49,772 nucleotides of DNA, taken from positions 1 through 49,772 of the forward strand of contig JACPZW010000040.1 in the NCBI GenBank assembly GCA_016195265.1, read 5' to 3'. The first letter of the stretch is position 1. Each line of letters begins with the position of its first letter. Below are positions 1-9,988 of the stretch, in pieces. Below the pieces are notes generated by a model. It was not told the origin of the DNA. It did no database searches and worked only from the letters and a program-made list of their open reading frames with translations. Both the position numbers and the translations under genes were made by a program. Origin of the DNA: Acidobacteriota bacterium (GTDB lineage: Bacteria > Acidobacteriota > Vicinamibacteria > Vicinamibacterales > CAVVIG01).

Positions 1-36
1 ACGCGCGATCCACGGCCGCAAGGGGGTCGGTCTGCA

Positions 37-1275
<1,239 letters not shown>

Positions 1276-1306
1276 CGCCGGCCTCTCGGGCAAGTCCCAG
1301 GGACGG

Positions 1307-1576
1307 TCATGCGACAGGGCTCAGCAGGTCCAGCCCGCGCGCCAGCGCCTCGCGAACGAACGTATCCCCCTCCCGATGCGCGCGCTCGAATTCGTCGACG
1401 GTCAGGACGAACAGATCGATCGGGCACGGCAATGGCGTCATCGCCGCAAGTACTGCCGGCACGCGATCGCGCATCTGCGCGTGCTCGCTCGCGTCCAGGA
1501 TGATGAGCAGGTCCGCGTCCGATCGAGGCGTCGGGATGCCGGATATGAGTGAGCCGAACAGGATGGCCCGGCGCAT
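1307..1576 (-). CDS. MNT-type nucleotidyltransferase domain protein (HEPN partner)
   Basis: A minimal nucleotidyltransferase of 89 residues. It opens almost directly with the catalytic signature: GS at residues 8-9, then SDADL about ten residues later, the classic GS...DxD metal-binding arrangement of MNT proteins. The frame upstream of the ATG at 1576 still looks like family sequence (IEDLREAARR and onward, back to about 1627) but has no ATG, GTG or TTG, so the start is uncertain. The frame overlaps the 3' end of the HEPN gene. In HepT/MntA systems the MNT protein is the antitoxin and adds AMP to the HEPN RNase; a similar role here is inferred from the gene pairing. The kinase gene starts about 30 bp downstream. 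Confidence 0.75.
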   Translation of the reverse strand: MRRAILFGSLISGIPTPRSDADLLIILDASEHAQMRDRVPAVLAAMTPLPCPIDLFVLTVDEFERAHREGDTFVREALARGLDLLSPVA

Positions 1577-1622
1577 GACGGGCAGCCGGACGGCGCCACG
1601 CCGCGCGGCCTCGCGCAGGTCC

Positions 1623-2027
1623 TCAATCCGCCGGTTTCTTGTCCAGGTAGGTGGCGCCGGCAGAACTCGGCGACGATGGCGGCATCGGCAATGGCGTGCT
1701 CCGCTTCTCCGCGCGTGTACAGCTTACCCGGATAGCTGGCGGCAAAGCCGTTGGGGTACCGCGACGGGATGTAGTGCTTGTCCAGCCGGCGGGCCGCGTC
1801 GAGCACATCAGGCGAAGCCACAGCGGCAGCCGGCAGCGCCTCGACGAGCCCGGCCGTCAAGTGCCCCAGGGCTCGCCGCCAAGCGCCATGACGGTCGCCT
1901 TGAGCGCTTTTTCCGCCGACTGCTGCGCGGCAAATGCCGCCCATTCGTAGTCCGCGGCCTCCAGCGCATGCCGCGCATGCGCGAGGTCACGCGCCGCCTG
2001 CGCCCACCAATCGGACCAGCGATTCAC
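1623..2027 (-). pseudogene. HEPN domain protein, frameshifted
   Basis: The first frame encodes a good HEPN N-terminus (SDWWAQAARDLAHARHAL, then AEKALKATVMALGGEPWG) but hits TGA at 1857-1859. A second frame carries the rest: HLTAGLVEAL, then the family hallmark LDKHYIPSRYPNG and an acidic helical end. One missing base in the GGGGC run near 1866-1870 would restore the frame. A third frame gives a natural-looking tail (TYLDKKPAD then TGA at 1623-1625) abutting the nucleotidyltransferase, so a second shift near 1660 is likely. GTG at 2027 is the favoured start; an ATG exists at 2072. Either the toxin-like half of a HEPN/MNT pair has been inactivated, or the assembly contains small indels. Confidence 0.7.
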
Positions 2028-2175
2028 GACCGCGACACCTCGAGCCCCATCCGGCCGAATCGTAGCACGCATGCCGCGCGTCGGCGGGCATCAACGCCGC
2101 CAGCGGCGCGGTCGGATGTCCGCTTTCACTTCGCCGTCTCGTACACGCCGAGCGGCGACCCTGGAATCAGGGCCA

Positions 2176-3657
2176 TCAGCGATTCGCGCGCTGGCGGATC
2201 ATGTCGAATTCCGCTTCTGCGACGTCGAACAACTCGATCGCGTGCGCGTCGAACTGTGTTCCGCTGTCGACGCGCAGACGCCGCGCGGCTTCCTCCGCCG
2301 GCAAGGCCTTGCGATACGGACGCGCCGAGGTCATCGCGTCGTAACTGTCGGCCACGGACATCAGTCGGGAGAAGGCGTGAATGTCAGTACCGCCGATCCG
2401 ATCGGGATAGCCCTTCCCATCCCAGCGCTCGTGGTGGCCGCGGATGACTGGCAGGGCGTCGGTGAGGAACGGCAGGCCATGCAGCATGTCGTAGCCGATC
2501 GTGACGTGCGCTTCCATGAGGACGCGCTCCGGGTCGTCGAGCCGGCCGGGCTTCAGCAGGATGTGATCGGGCACGCCGACCTTGCCGATGTCGTGCAGCA
2601 TGCCCGCGCGCCGGATCGTTTCGAGCTGATCCTGCTCCACGCCGGCCGTCCGCGCGAGCACGAGCGTGTACGCGGTGACGCGCTCGGAGTGGCCCGCCGT
2701 GTAGTGATCGCGTGCGTCGATCGCCTTCGCGAAGGTCTCGAGCGTGGCCCGGAAGTGCCGCTCGCGATCGTCGTAGAGCTGCGCCGTCTCTAGCGCCGCC
2801 GCGGCGTTGGCGGCGAAGGCCGAGGCGATCTGGGATTGCACGGGCGTGAACCGGCCCGCGCGCATCAGTCGATCCGCGTAAAGGGCGCCGATCGGCCCGG
2901 TCCGCCCGAGCAGCGGCACGCAGAGCGCGGACCGCACGCCCGCGCGGGCGATGCTCGCCGAGTCCTGCAGCCGCGAGTCCAGCGCCGCGTCGTAGACCTC
3001 CAGCACCTCGCGCGCGCGGATCGCTTCGCGGACGGCCGTCGCGCTCGCGAAGTCGGAGACCGAGGTGTACGCGCCGGTGGGCCGCACGGCGCGCGGCGTC
3101 AGCTCGCCGGTGGCGGCGTCGAAGAGCAGGATGGCCGACCGATCCGGTTTCAGGATCGGCTGCAGCCGATCCAGCACGCGCTCGAGCAGGCCGGGCAGAT
3201 CCGTGGTCGCCATCAGCTCCCGGCTCGTCGCCAGGAGTCCCGCGAGCGCCGCGCCGTCGACCGAGATCGACGCCTCCGCCTCGACGGGCCGGCGCGTCAT
3301 CGTGGGCTCGGCGACCGGCGGCGCGGGCGGCGCCATCGTCTCGACGCAGTACTCGACAAATCCGAAGCGGACGCGATCGCCGACGCTCAGCGTCGCGGAG
3401 CTCTGCTGCGCGCCATTGACGAACATGCCGTTGGTGCTGGCGAGATCGTCGGCGCGCAGCGCTCCCGCGTCCGTCAGCGTCACGCGCGCGTGCAGCCGCG
3501 ACAGGCTCGGATCGTCGATCATCACATCGGCTTGCGCGGACCGGCCGACGGTCTTCGACTCTCCAATGGCGATCGAAATCGTCGGCGCCTGCGATGTGGC
3601 GAGCGCCGGCCGTAGGCGAATCGTGGGAGTGGTCACGGGTCTGTCACCGATTGTCAC
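2176..3657 (-). CDS. FHA-GAF-HD-GYP cyclic-di-GMP phosphodiesterase
   Basis: Three domains in 493 residues. An FHA domain at about 34-105 (GRS, SLSRLHARV, STNGMFVNG) binds phosphothreonine. A GAF sensor spans about 150-295. An HD-GYP phosphodiesterase spans about 305-480, with the HD pair in MLHDIGKVGVPD at 355-356 and the HHERWDGKGYP signature at 408-418. HD-GYP proteins hydrolyse cyclic-di-GMP. The FHA domain suggests that the Ser/Thr kinases nearby could control it, which is inference. The start is probably GTG. The first 7-8 codons overlap a GGTGACA repeat, so GTG at 3636 is an alternative. It lies downstream of the molybdopterin oxidoreductase on the same strand. Confidence 0.92.
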   Translation of the reverse strand: MTIGDRPVTTPTIRLRPALATSQAPTISIAIGESKTVGRSAQADVMIDDPSLSRLHARVTLTDAGALRADDLASTNGMFVNGAQQSSATLSVGDRVRFGFVEYCVETMAPPAPPVAEPTMTRRPVEAEASISVDGAALAGLLATSRELMATTDLPGLLERVLDRLQPILKPDRSAILLFDAATGELTPRAVRPTGAYTSVSDFASATAVREAIRAREVLEVYDAALDSRLQDSASIARAGVRSALCVPLLGRTGPIGALYADRLMRAGRFTPVQSQIASAFAANAAAALETAQLYDDRERHFRATLETFAKAIDARDHYTAGHSERVTAYTLVLARTAGVEQDQLETIRRAGMLHDIGKVGVPDHILLKPGRLDDPERVLMEAHVTIGYDMLHGLPFLTDALPVIRGHHERWDGKGYPDRIGGTDIHAFSRLMSVADSYDAMTSARPYRKALPAEEAARRLRVDSGTQFDAHAIELFDVAEAEFDMIRQRANR

Positions 3658-3660
3658 GTG

Positions 3661-3710
3661 TACCTGTCACCTACCTGTCACCTACCAGTCACCGGAGACA
3701 ACGGAGACAA
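3661..3710. repeat. 11-mer and 9-mer tandem repeats between genes
   Basis: Three 11-mers TACCTGTCACC occupy 3661-3693; the third has one change. Two 9-mers CGGAGACAA follow at 3693-3710. Read on the minus strand the 9-mers encode LSPLSP, and together with the array they form the last ten residues and the TGA stop (3678-3680) of the oxidoreductase. Confidence 0.85.
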
Positions 3711-5906
3711 CGTCACGAGCGCATTGTAGTCGGGCTCCAGAGAGTCGGGGTCGAGGGCTGACGCAGACAGCAGCACGTTGCCCTCGGGCCAGTGGACTTC
3801 GAGGTTGCCCGGCGTCATCAGCGCGGATTTCAGCCGGCCGCGAAACGATCCGTCCGGCGACCGCAATTCGACTGCGGCGCCGTCCACCAGCGTCAGCCGC
3901 TGCAGGTCCTCCGCGCTGATCAATACGTCGTCGCGCCGCGCGCCCGTCAACGGATCGACATCGCGCTGCACCATCGAGTTGAATTGCTTCCCGCGGCGGG
4001 TCGACAGACGGAAGACGTTAACCGCGGAGCGCAGGGAGACCGCAGCGTCTGTTGTTGGCTCTGCGAGCGCAGCGCTCTCTGCGGTTAGACTTCGCAGGGA
4101 CACCGCCGCGAAGTGCGCCTTACCGTCGGACGTCGCAAAACGGCCGTCCGCGTACAACGTCCGGCCGCCCCATTGCACCTGATCGCCCTTCTGCCTCAGC
4201 GTTTCGATACCTATATATAAGGGTACGGCGTGGGCGATCTCCCGGCGAATGGCCTCGGCGTTGTCGAACTCGATTTCGCCGGCGCGATCCGGACGCACGC
4301 GCGCCATCACGTCACCGAACACCTGCCACTCCGGCCGCGCCGACCCGATCCGCCGGCCGGGAATCTCCGGCGAGAAAATGATTCGGCGCTCGGTCGACGT
4401 TTCCGTCCCTCCCCCGACGGATTCGTAGCGCGTCGTCGCCGGCAGCAGGACAACGTCGCCGTCGCTCTCGACGAGCATCGAGGAGGACAGGACGATGTCC
4501 TGGTGAATGCGCAGCTTCGGCCGGGTCAGCGCGCGACGGCAGCGCTCGGCGTCGGGCAGCGTCTCGAGGAAATTTCCGCCGACGATCCAGAACGCGTCGA
4601 CGTCGCCGTGCGCCGCGTGCTCGATCATCTCCGCCGTCGTCCAGCCCTTCGCGGACGGGAACGGGAAACCCCACGCATCCGCGTACCGCGCGGTGGCCGT
4701 CGCGTCAATCGAAGGGACGCAGCCGACTTCGGCGCCACCCTGGACGCCCGAGTGACCGCGAATCGGCACCAGGCCGCGATTCGGCCCGCCGGGCAATCCG
4801 CGCGCGAGGCCGACGTTGACGAGCGCCTTGATCGTGTCCACGCCGTGCGCGTGCTGCGTGAGGCCCATCGACCAGACGAAGATCGCGTTCGGCCGCTCGA
4901 CGATCAGTTGCGCGAACGCCTCCATCTGCGCGCGCGATGCGCCGCTCTCGCCTTCGAGCCCGGTCCAGTCCGAAGCCAGCGCGCGCTGGCGCGCCTCGTC
5001 GAAGCCGACGGTACGCTCGCGCACGAACGCCTCGTCGACGCCGTTCGATTCGATGAGCGCGCGCAGGACGCCGATCAGGAACGCGAGATCGCCGCCGGTG
5101 TGGACGTGGAACATATGGTCCGCGAGTTCGGTGCCGAAGAGCGCGCTCGACGTGACGGACGGCACCCAGTAGCGCTCCATGCCCGGCTCGCGGTAGGTGT
5201 TGACCATCGCGATCTGCGCGCCGTTCTGCTTGGCGTAGTGCAGGTACTTCGTCGTGACCGGCTGGTTGTTCGCGACGTTCGAACCGAAGAACACGATCAG
5301 ATCGGCGTGCAGCCAGTCCACATAGCTGCACGTGGACGCGCCGTAGCCGAGCGTGGCCTTCATGCCGGCCGTCGACGCGGCGTGGCACAGGCGCGCGGAA
5401 TTGTCGACGTGGTTGGTGCCCAGGAAGCGCGCGGCCTTCTGCGCCGCGTAGTAGACCTCGTTGGTAATCCCGCGCGACGTCAGGTAAAACGCGACCCGCG
5501 CCGGATCCGTCGTCCGGAGCTCCGCGGCGATCCGCTCGAGGGCCTCGTCCCAGGACGCAACGAGGAATCCGCGCTCGCCCTTGCGCCGGATCATCGGCTC
5601 CGGCAGCCGGCCCAATGCGCGCAGATCCGCCGACGATCGCGACGCAAGCGACGCGACATCGGTCAGCTGCCTGACGTCGAGCGCGGGCGCCGTGTTCAGA
5701 CGCAACAGTTCGAGCCGCACCATGCAGAGGTGCGTGCCCTCGAGCGTCCAGTCGTGCAGGCCGGAGGTGCCGAGCGCGCAGCCGTCGCAGACGCCGTCGC
5801 GCAGAATGCGCCACGCGTACGACAACTCGTCGCGGTTATCCCACGCGACGCGCAGCATGTCGCGGTAGTGATGAGGCTTCTGCTGACCTAGACCAAAGAA
5901 CGTCAT
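3678..5906 (-). CDS. FdhF/YdeP-family molybdopterin oxidoreductase
   Basis: A molybdenum enzyme of about 742 residues resembling the FdhF/YdeP (CbbBc) branch of formate-dehydrogenase-like proteins. Near the N-terminus it carries CDGC and a third Cys 17 residues later (CDGCALGTSG...THLC), a likely Fe-S site. Pterin-binding stretches follow (YLTSRGITNE, VFFGSNVANNQP, GGPNRG, HSGVQGGAEVG) and a C-terminal dinucleotide-binding domain (FRLSTRRGKQFNSM). The family's substrate is not settled. FdhD, needed to sulfurate such cofactors, is encoded at 15056-15955. The ATG at 5906 (MTFFGLGQ) is chosen over the frame opening at 5963, because those extra 19 codons are only octamer repeats. Residues about 607-630 (new start) are a repeat-derived insertion, and the last ten residues are also repeat-encoded. 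Confidence 0.88.
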   Translation of the reverse strand: MTFFGLGQQKPHHYRDMLRVAWDNRDELSYAWRILRDGVCDGCALGTSGLHDWTLEGTHLCMVRLELLRLNTAPALDVRQLTDVASLASRSSADLRALGRLPEPMIRRKGERGFLVASWDEALERIAAELRTTDPARVAFYLTSRGITNEVYYAAQKAARFLGTNHVDNSARLCHAASTAGMKATLGYGASTCSYVDWLHADLIVFFGSNVANNQPVTTKYLHYAKQNGAQIAMVNTYREPGMERYWVPSVTSSALFGTELADHMFHVHTGGDLAFLIGVLRALIESNGVDEAFVRERTVGFDEARQRALASDWTGLEGESGASRAQMEAFAQLIVERPNAIFVWSMGLTQHAHGVDTIKALVNVGLARGLPGGPNRGLVPIRGHSGVQGGAEVGCVPSIDATATARYADAWGFPFPSAKGWTTAEMIEHAAHGDVDAFWIVGGNFLETLPDAERCRRALTRPKLRIHQDIVLSSSMLVESDGDVVLLPATTRYESVGGGTETSTERRIIFSPEIPGRRIGSARPEWQVFGDVMARVRPDRAGEIEFDNAEAIRREIAHAVPLYIGIETLRQKGDQVQWGGRTLYADGRFATSDGKAHFAAVSLRSLTAESAALAEPTTDAAVSLRSAVNVFRLSTRRGKQFNSMVQRDVDPLTGARRDDVLISAEDLQRLTLVDGAAVELRSPDGSFRGRLKSALMTPGNLEVHWPEGNVLLSASALDPDSLEPDYNALVTLSPLSPVTGR
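4019..4087. repeat. Inverted nonamer-type repeat read in frame inside the oxidoreductase
   Basis: The arms TAACCGCGGAG (4019-4029) and CTCTGCGGTTA (4077-4087) are inverted with one mismatch. Between them are further CGCAGGGAG and CTCTGCGAG motifs. On the minus strand the element encodes a low-complexity Ser/Ala/Glu stretch between KAHFAAVSL and VFRLSTRRG, which are close together in relatives. The same arms occur inside fdhD at 15630-15701. Confidence 0.75.
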
Positions 5907-5915
5907 AACAGGTGA

Positions 5916-5947
5916 ATTGGGTAGTTGAGTAATTGGGTGGTTGGGTA
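5916..5947. repeat. Octamer tandem repeat (ATTGGGTA-like, four copies)
   Basis: The units are ATTGGGTA, GTTGAGTA, ATTGGGTG and GTTGGGTA in strict 8-base phase. The array fills the gap between the kinase-TPR stop (5960) and the oxidoreductase start (5906). It creates a false N-terminal extension of that gene. Confidence 0.85.
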
Positions 5948-5959
5948 ATGGCTGTCGCG

Positions 5960-8323
5960 TCACGAGGACGGGAAATTCATCCGGCGCAGTAGGTCTTTGA
6001 ATCGCGGATCGTCACGCAACGGATCGAACTTCAACTCGACGTTCACGAGCCACAACGGTGAAGACCGGGCTTCGAACGCCCGGTTCAACCAAGCGATCGC
6101 CTGGTCGTGATTGCCGAGCGCGGTTTCGACCATTGCAATCGAGTACGAGAACTGATCGCGCGTGGCGACGCCGGCTTTGAGCTGGTCGATGATCTCGAGC
6201 GCGTCTGCCTTCCGTCCCGCGAGCGCATACGCCACGCCGAAGCCGTCGCTCTGGCGGCGCGTACCGCCGGAGATCGCCTGTCCCTTCTCGAGCCAGTCGA
6301 GCGCGTCGTTGTAGTGGCCGGTCGCAAGGTACACGTCGGCAAGGCGCGCGTAGTTGGGGAGATACTGACGGTCCAAATCCATCGAATCGTAGAACGCGGC
6401 GATCGCCTGGTCGAACTGTCGCGCGCGATAGTAGAGCCGGGCGAGCTGTGACGCGGCTGGCGCCGACAGCGGGTCGAGGCGACGCACGAGCTCGGCCTCC
6501 GCGATCGCGGCGGGAAACCGTTTCAGCACGTGCAAGAACGTGCCGTACTCCGCATAGGCGAAGGCTGCGCCACCGCTCACCTCGATGCCGTGTTTCATTT
6601 CGCGCTCGGCGGTTGCCCAGTCCCAGTCGTACTGCTCGCTGATTGCGCCCAGCACAGTGTGCGCTTCGCCGAGTGAGCCGTCGAGCGCCAGCGCGCGAGC
6701 GATCGCCGCGCGCGCCTGCGCGCTGATTTCGCGCGACGATCCTGTGGCACCCCAAATGCCACGCTGGATGTAGGCGTTGGCGAGGGCGGCCCAGGGCTCG
6801 GCCCACTCGGGCTCGCGTGCGATCGCCTGCTGAAACAGCTCGATGGCGCGCGCGATCGATTCCTCGGTCAGCCGCGCGGAGTAGAAACGCCCCTTGAGAT
6901 ACGCTTCGTGCGCGGTCGGATCCACGGTCCGTCGTCCGCCGGCCAACTGGGCCTCGTCCTGCGGCGTGAGCGTCGCGCGGACTTCCCGCGCAATCGCCCG
7001 GGCCACGTCGTGCTGCAGCGTGAGCACGTCCCGAGCGTCGCGATCGTAATCGTTCGCCCACAGGTGCCGGTCACTCGACGCTTCGATGAGCTGCGCCGTG
7101 ATCCGGACGCGATCGCCGGCCCGGATGACCGAGCCCTCGACGACGGCGTCCACTGTCAACTCGCGCGCGATCTGCCGCAGGGTTTTCTGCGTCGCCTTGT
7201 ACTGCATGACCGACGTGCGCGAAATCACGTCGAGTCCTTTGACGCGCGCCAGGTCGGTGATGAGCGCCTCGGTCATGCCGTCGGCGAAGTAGTCCTGCGT
7301 GGCGTCGCCCGAGAGGTTCGTGAGCGGCAGCACGGCGATCGCGCGAATCCGGCGGGCGCCGGTCGACTCGACGGGTCGAGTGCGCCAGCGCCATCCGAGC
7401 GCCGCGACGACAATGGCCGCGATGATGAGCGCGCCGACCGCCGCGGTCCGACCGGTGGTCGACCGACGAGGCCGCGCGACGAACTCCGCGTGGCTCATCG
7501 AGCCAATCGCCTCGAGCGCGGCTTTCACTTCTGACGCTCGTTCGTACCGCTCGCCAGGTTCCTTGGCGAGGCATTTGCGCACGATGGCGTGCAGCCCGCT
7601 AGGCGCATCGCCCGGAAGATCGGGCGCCGGCGTCATCAGAATCGCCGACGTCAGCTCGTACTGGTTGCCTCCCGCAAACGGCCGGTGGGCCGCCGCCATC
7701 TCGAACAGCACGACGCCGAGCGCCCAGATGTCGCTGCGCGCGTCGGCCGTGCCGCCGCGCAACACTTCCGGCGCCATGTACGGCAGCGTGCCCGCCAACG
7801 TCTCGCGGGCCTCGACCGACTGCGTCGCCGCGGCGGTCGGTTCGTGAACGTCCGCCGCGACGCGGATGGCGATCCCGAAGTCGAGAATCTTGATCCGCCC
7901 GTCGGCGCCGACAATGACGTTGCTGCTCTTGAAGTCGCGGTGGACGACGCCCTGCGCGTGCGCGTGGGCCAGGCCGTCGGCCATCTGCACGCCGAGACGG
8001 ATCACGCGGTCGACCGAGAGCCGCTCGCGCCGGACGAGGTGGGACAGCGGCTGACCGGCGACGTGCTCCATGGCGATGAACGCCTGCCCATCGATTTCGC
8101 CGGCTTCGAAGACCGTGCAGATGTTGGGATGGCCGAGCGTCGAGGCGAGCCGCGCTTCACGGATGAGACGTGACGCCGCGTCCGCGCCTCCGGTGGTCAG
8201 CACCTTGAGCGCCACGTCACGCTGGAGGCGGCTGTCGAAGGCGAGGTACACCTCGCCCATCCCGCCCGCGCCCAGGCGGTGACGGACGTGGTACGGACCG
8301 AACGATGCGCCTTCCTGAAGCAT
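5960..8323 (-). CDS. Ser/Thr kinase with TolB-like and TPR sensor region
   Basis: A 787-residue protein. The kinase domain is at about 8-275: glycine loop LGAGGMGEVY, Lys40, HRDFKSSN at 128-135 (Phe where Leu is usual) and DFG at 148-150. One membrane helix lies at about 293-313. Next come a CadC/FlgO-type TolB-N-like domain (IAVLPLTNLSGD, then DYFADGMTEALI) at about 324-460 and TPR repeats to the end. This architecture is common in Acidobacteriota and places an extracytoplasmic TPR sensor opposite a cytoplasmic kinase. The ATG at 8323 has no strong Shine-Dalgarno. A TATAAT hexamer lies 17 nt upstream. The substrate is unknown; the neighbouring FHA protein is a candidate. Confidence 0.92.
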   Translation of the reverse strand: MLQEGASFGPYHVRHRLGAGGMGEVYLAFDSRLQRDVALKVLTTGGADAASRLIREARLASTLGHPNICTVFEAGEIDGQAFIAMEHVAGQPLSHLVRRERLSVDRVIRLGVQMADGLAHAHAQGVVHRDFKSSNVIVGADGRIKILDFGIAIRVAADVHEPTAAATQSVEARETLAGTLPYMAPEVLRGGTADARSDIWALGVVLFEMAAAHRPFAGGNQYELTSAILMTPAPDLPGDAPSGLHAIVRKCLAKEPGERYERASEVKAALEAIGSMSHAEFVARPRRSTTGRTAAVGALIIAAIVVAALGWRWRTRPVESTGARRIRAIAVLPLTNLSGDATQDYFADGMTEALITDLARVKGLDVISRTSVMQYKATQKTLRQIARELTVDAVVEGSVIRAGDRVRITAQLIEASSDRHLWANDYDRDARDVLTLQHDVARAIAREVRATLTPQDEAQLAGGRRTVDPTAHEAYLKGRFYSARLTEESIARAIELFQQAIAREPEWAEPWAALANAYIQRGIWGATGSSREISAQARAAIARALALDGSLGEAHTVLGAISEQYDWDWATAEREMKHGIEVSGGAAFAYAEYGTFLHVLKRFPAAIAEAELVRRLDPLSAPAASQLARLYYRARQFDQAIAAFYDSMDLDRQYLPNYARLADVYLATGHYNDALDWLEKGQAISGGTRRQSDGFGVAYALAGRKADALEIIDQLKAGVATRDQFSYSIAMVETALGNHDQAIAWLNRAFEARSSPLWLVNVELKFDPLRDDPRFKDLLRRMNFPSS

Positions 8324-8340
8324 TGCTGGCGAGCGCCACG

Positions 8341-8346
8341 ATTATA
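8341..8346 (-). promoter_or_regulatory. Candidate -10 box TATAAT for the kinase-TPR gene
   Basis: A perfect TATAAT on the minus strand, 17 nt from the ATG at 8323, gives a leader of about 10 nt. No convincing -35 is seen 15-19 nt upstream. Confidence 0.35.
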
Positions 8347-8447
8347 GTCGCGCGCGCGAGACCGACGCGTGTCACGCCGCGCGCGGCCGCCGGATCGAGA
8401 CGCGCGTCAACGCGCCGAGACCAGCGCGGAGACGCGCGGGGCGCTCG

Positions 8448-9317
8448 CTACGGCTGAAGCGTGACCAGCGGCGACACAAAACGCACTTTGGCGCCGGTGG
8501 CGTCGACGCCGCTGAAAAACGCCTGGTACGTGCCGGACTGCGGACTGCAGCCGTCATACGTGCGCCGCGACCCGCCGTCCAGCGTCCGGAACGGCGTATC
8601 GAGCGTCGTGCTCGAGACGGCCGACGAACCCGGGGTCCGCTGCTCGCCGATGAACGTCGAATCCAGCGTGACGCTGACACCCGACGTCTCCGCGACGATC
8701 ACGGTGAACCGCCAGCCCTTGCTCGTGGCGCTGGTGCCGAGACACGCCGCGCCGGCCGCAATCGTATTCCCCGGTTCCACGGTCACGACCACGTTCGCGT
8801 GGGCCGGCTGCGTCTCCGGTATCGGGCTGACGGACACGCCTTGCCCCGCTGACGTCACGTTCAGGCCCGCGCAGTTGTCGTAGCTCGTGCGGGTGATTTG
8901 CCAGTTCACATTCAGGCCGCTGAAGGTGCCGGACATGTCGCCGCGGCCGTCGCAGGTCCGTTGCGTCGCGCCCTCGGTCACCGCCACCGACAGCAACGTC
9001 GTACCCTGAAACGACCCGGACAGGAGGTTGCCCGCCAACGTGCCCTGCAGCGTCCCGCTTGCGTTGCCGGCCGTGAAGTGCCCGGACAACTGCGTCTGGT
9101 TGGCCACCACGACCGACATATCGAGCGGGCGCACGGCGCCGTCGACCTGCAGCGTTCCAGCCTGGCGCTGAAAGGTCATGGTGCCGTTGTAGCGGCCGCC
9201 GCCGCCCGCCGTGAACGCGGTCGGCGAGGCCGGCAGCGATCCGCGCGCGCACGTCGCGGCACACCCGAGCGTCAGCGCAAGGAAGGCGAGGCGGGAGGAG
9301 AAGGATCTGCGGTTCAT
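8448..9317 (-). CDS. Exported lipoprotein-like hypothetical protein
   Basis: A 289-residue protein starting at the ATG (9317) that overlaps the upstream stop as ATGA. The N-terminus MNRRSFSSRLAFLALTLGC has a charged region, a hydrophobic core and a lipobox-like LTLGC, so export and lipidation are likely. The mature part is rich in Ser/Thr/Gly and beta-prone, with repeated SGTLQG and SGSFQG phrases in its first half and four Cys residues in its second half. I do not recognise a named family. It is last in a three-gene operon of outer-membrane-type proteins, so a periplasmic or surface role is inferred. A longer open frame upstream in the same phase is only a shadow of the preceding gene. Confidence 0.75.
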   Translation of the reverse strand: MNRRSFSSRLAFLALTLGCAATCARGSLPASPTAFTAGGGGRYNGTMTFQRQAGTLQVDGAVRPLDMSVVVANQTQLSGHFTAGNASGTLQGTLAGNLLSGSFQGTTLLSVAVTEGATQRTCDGRGDMSGTFSGLNVNWQITRTSYDNCAGLNVTSAGQGVSVSPIPETQPAHANVVVTVEPGNTIAAGAACLGTSATSKGWRFTVIVAETSGVSVTLDSTFIGEQRTPGSSAVSSTTLDTPFRTLDGGSRRTYDGCSPQSGTYQAFFSGVDATGAKVRFVSPLVTLQP

Positions 9318-9985
9318 CGATCGTGACCCATGAGATAGGTGACGCTCACGCTCGCCACCTCGTAGCCGGGGAAATTGACGCCGCCGGTGACGCGCACCTT
9401 CACGCGATCGCCGGCGAGGAAGGCGGCGCCGAGCTCCGCCTTCGCCATCGGCAGCCAGGTGATGTTCTTGTCCACGTAGTCGAAGATGTCGGAGGTCCGG
9501 ACCAGCGCGTTCGCGCGCGTCTGCGTGGGGTTCGACGGCACGTAGGACGCGTCGACGTAGCCGCGCAGCTCGCCCGCGCCCCCCGCGAGATTCACGCCGA
9601 TCTGCACTTGCTTCGCGATGGTGGCAAACGCGAAGAATCGATGAACCTCGAAGCCCAGCATCTCGGCGTCGGTCGTCGTGAACGAGCCTTTGCCGCTGCT
9701 GCTGGACAGCACGACGATGCCGTCGTCGCTGAACCGCTTGTGGACGAGCGACACGCCCCACTCGCCGCCCATCGTTCGTCCGCGCACGACGCCGATGCGG
9801 AATTCGCGGCCGTGCAGATCGATCCGATCCGCGCCGAACGCGCCCGCCAACGCTTGTCCGGGCATCTGCCAGTACGGGGTAAAGCCCACTTCCAGCCCCC
9901 ACGTGGTGTTGTCAATCTGCGCGAATCCCGGCCTGGCGGCCGCCAGCAGGATCGTCGCGAGCAGGAAGCCGATTCGATAGCGCAT
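9314..9985 (-). CDS. Outer-membrane beta-barrel-like protein
   Basis: A 223-residue protein with a clear Sec signal peptide (MRYRIGFLLATILLAAA, cleavage after GFAQ). The mature part alternates polar and apolar residues, as in small beta barrels, and ends in a strand-like VASVSVTYLMGHDR. It probably sits in the outer membrane. It starts 3 bp after the stop of the gene at 9989-11209 and its own stop overlaps the next start, so all three genes are translationally coupled. No specific family name can be supported. Confidence 0.75.
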   Translation of the reverse strand: MRYRIGFLLATILLAAARPGFAQIDNTTWGLEVGFTPYWQMPGQALAGAFGADRIDLHGREFRIGVVRGRTMGGEWGVSLVHKRFSDDGIVVLSSSSGKGSFTTTDAEMLGFEVHRFFAFATIAKQVQIGVNLAGGAGELRGYVDASYVPSNPTQTRANALVRTSDIFDYVDKNITWLPMAKAELGAAFLAGDRVKVRVTGGVNFPGYEVASVSVTYLMGHDR

Positions 9986-9988
9986 GCG

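Noticed and set aside
4211..4222. TATATATAAGG inside the oxidoreductase gene
   Set aside because: A strong AT-rich spot, but it is within coding sequence and no start codon or gene follows on either strand that would need a promoter there.
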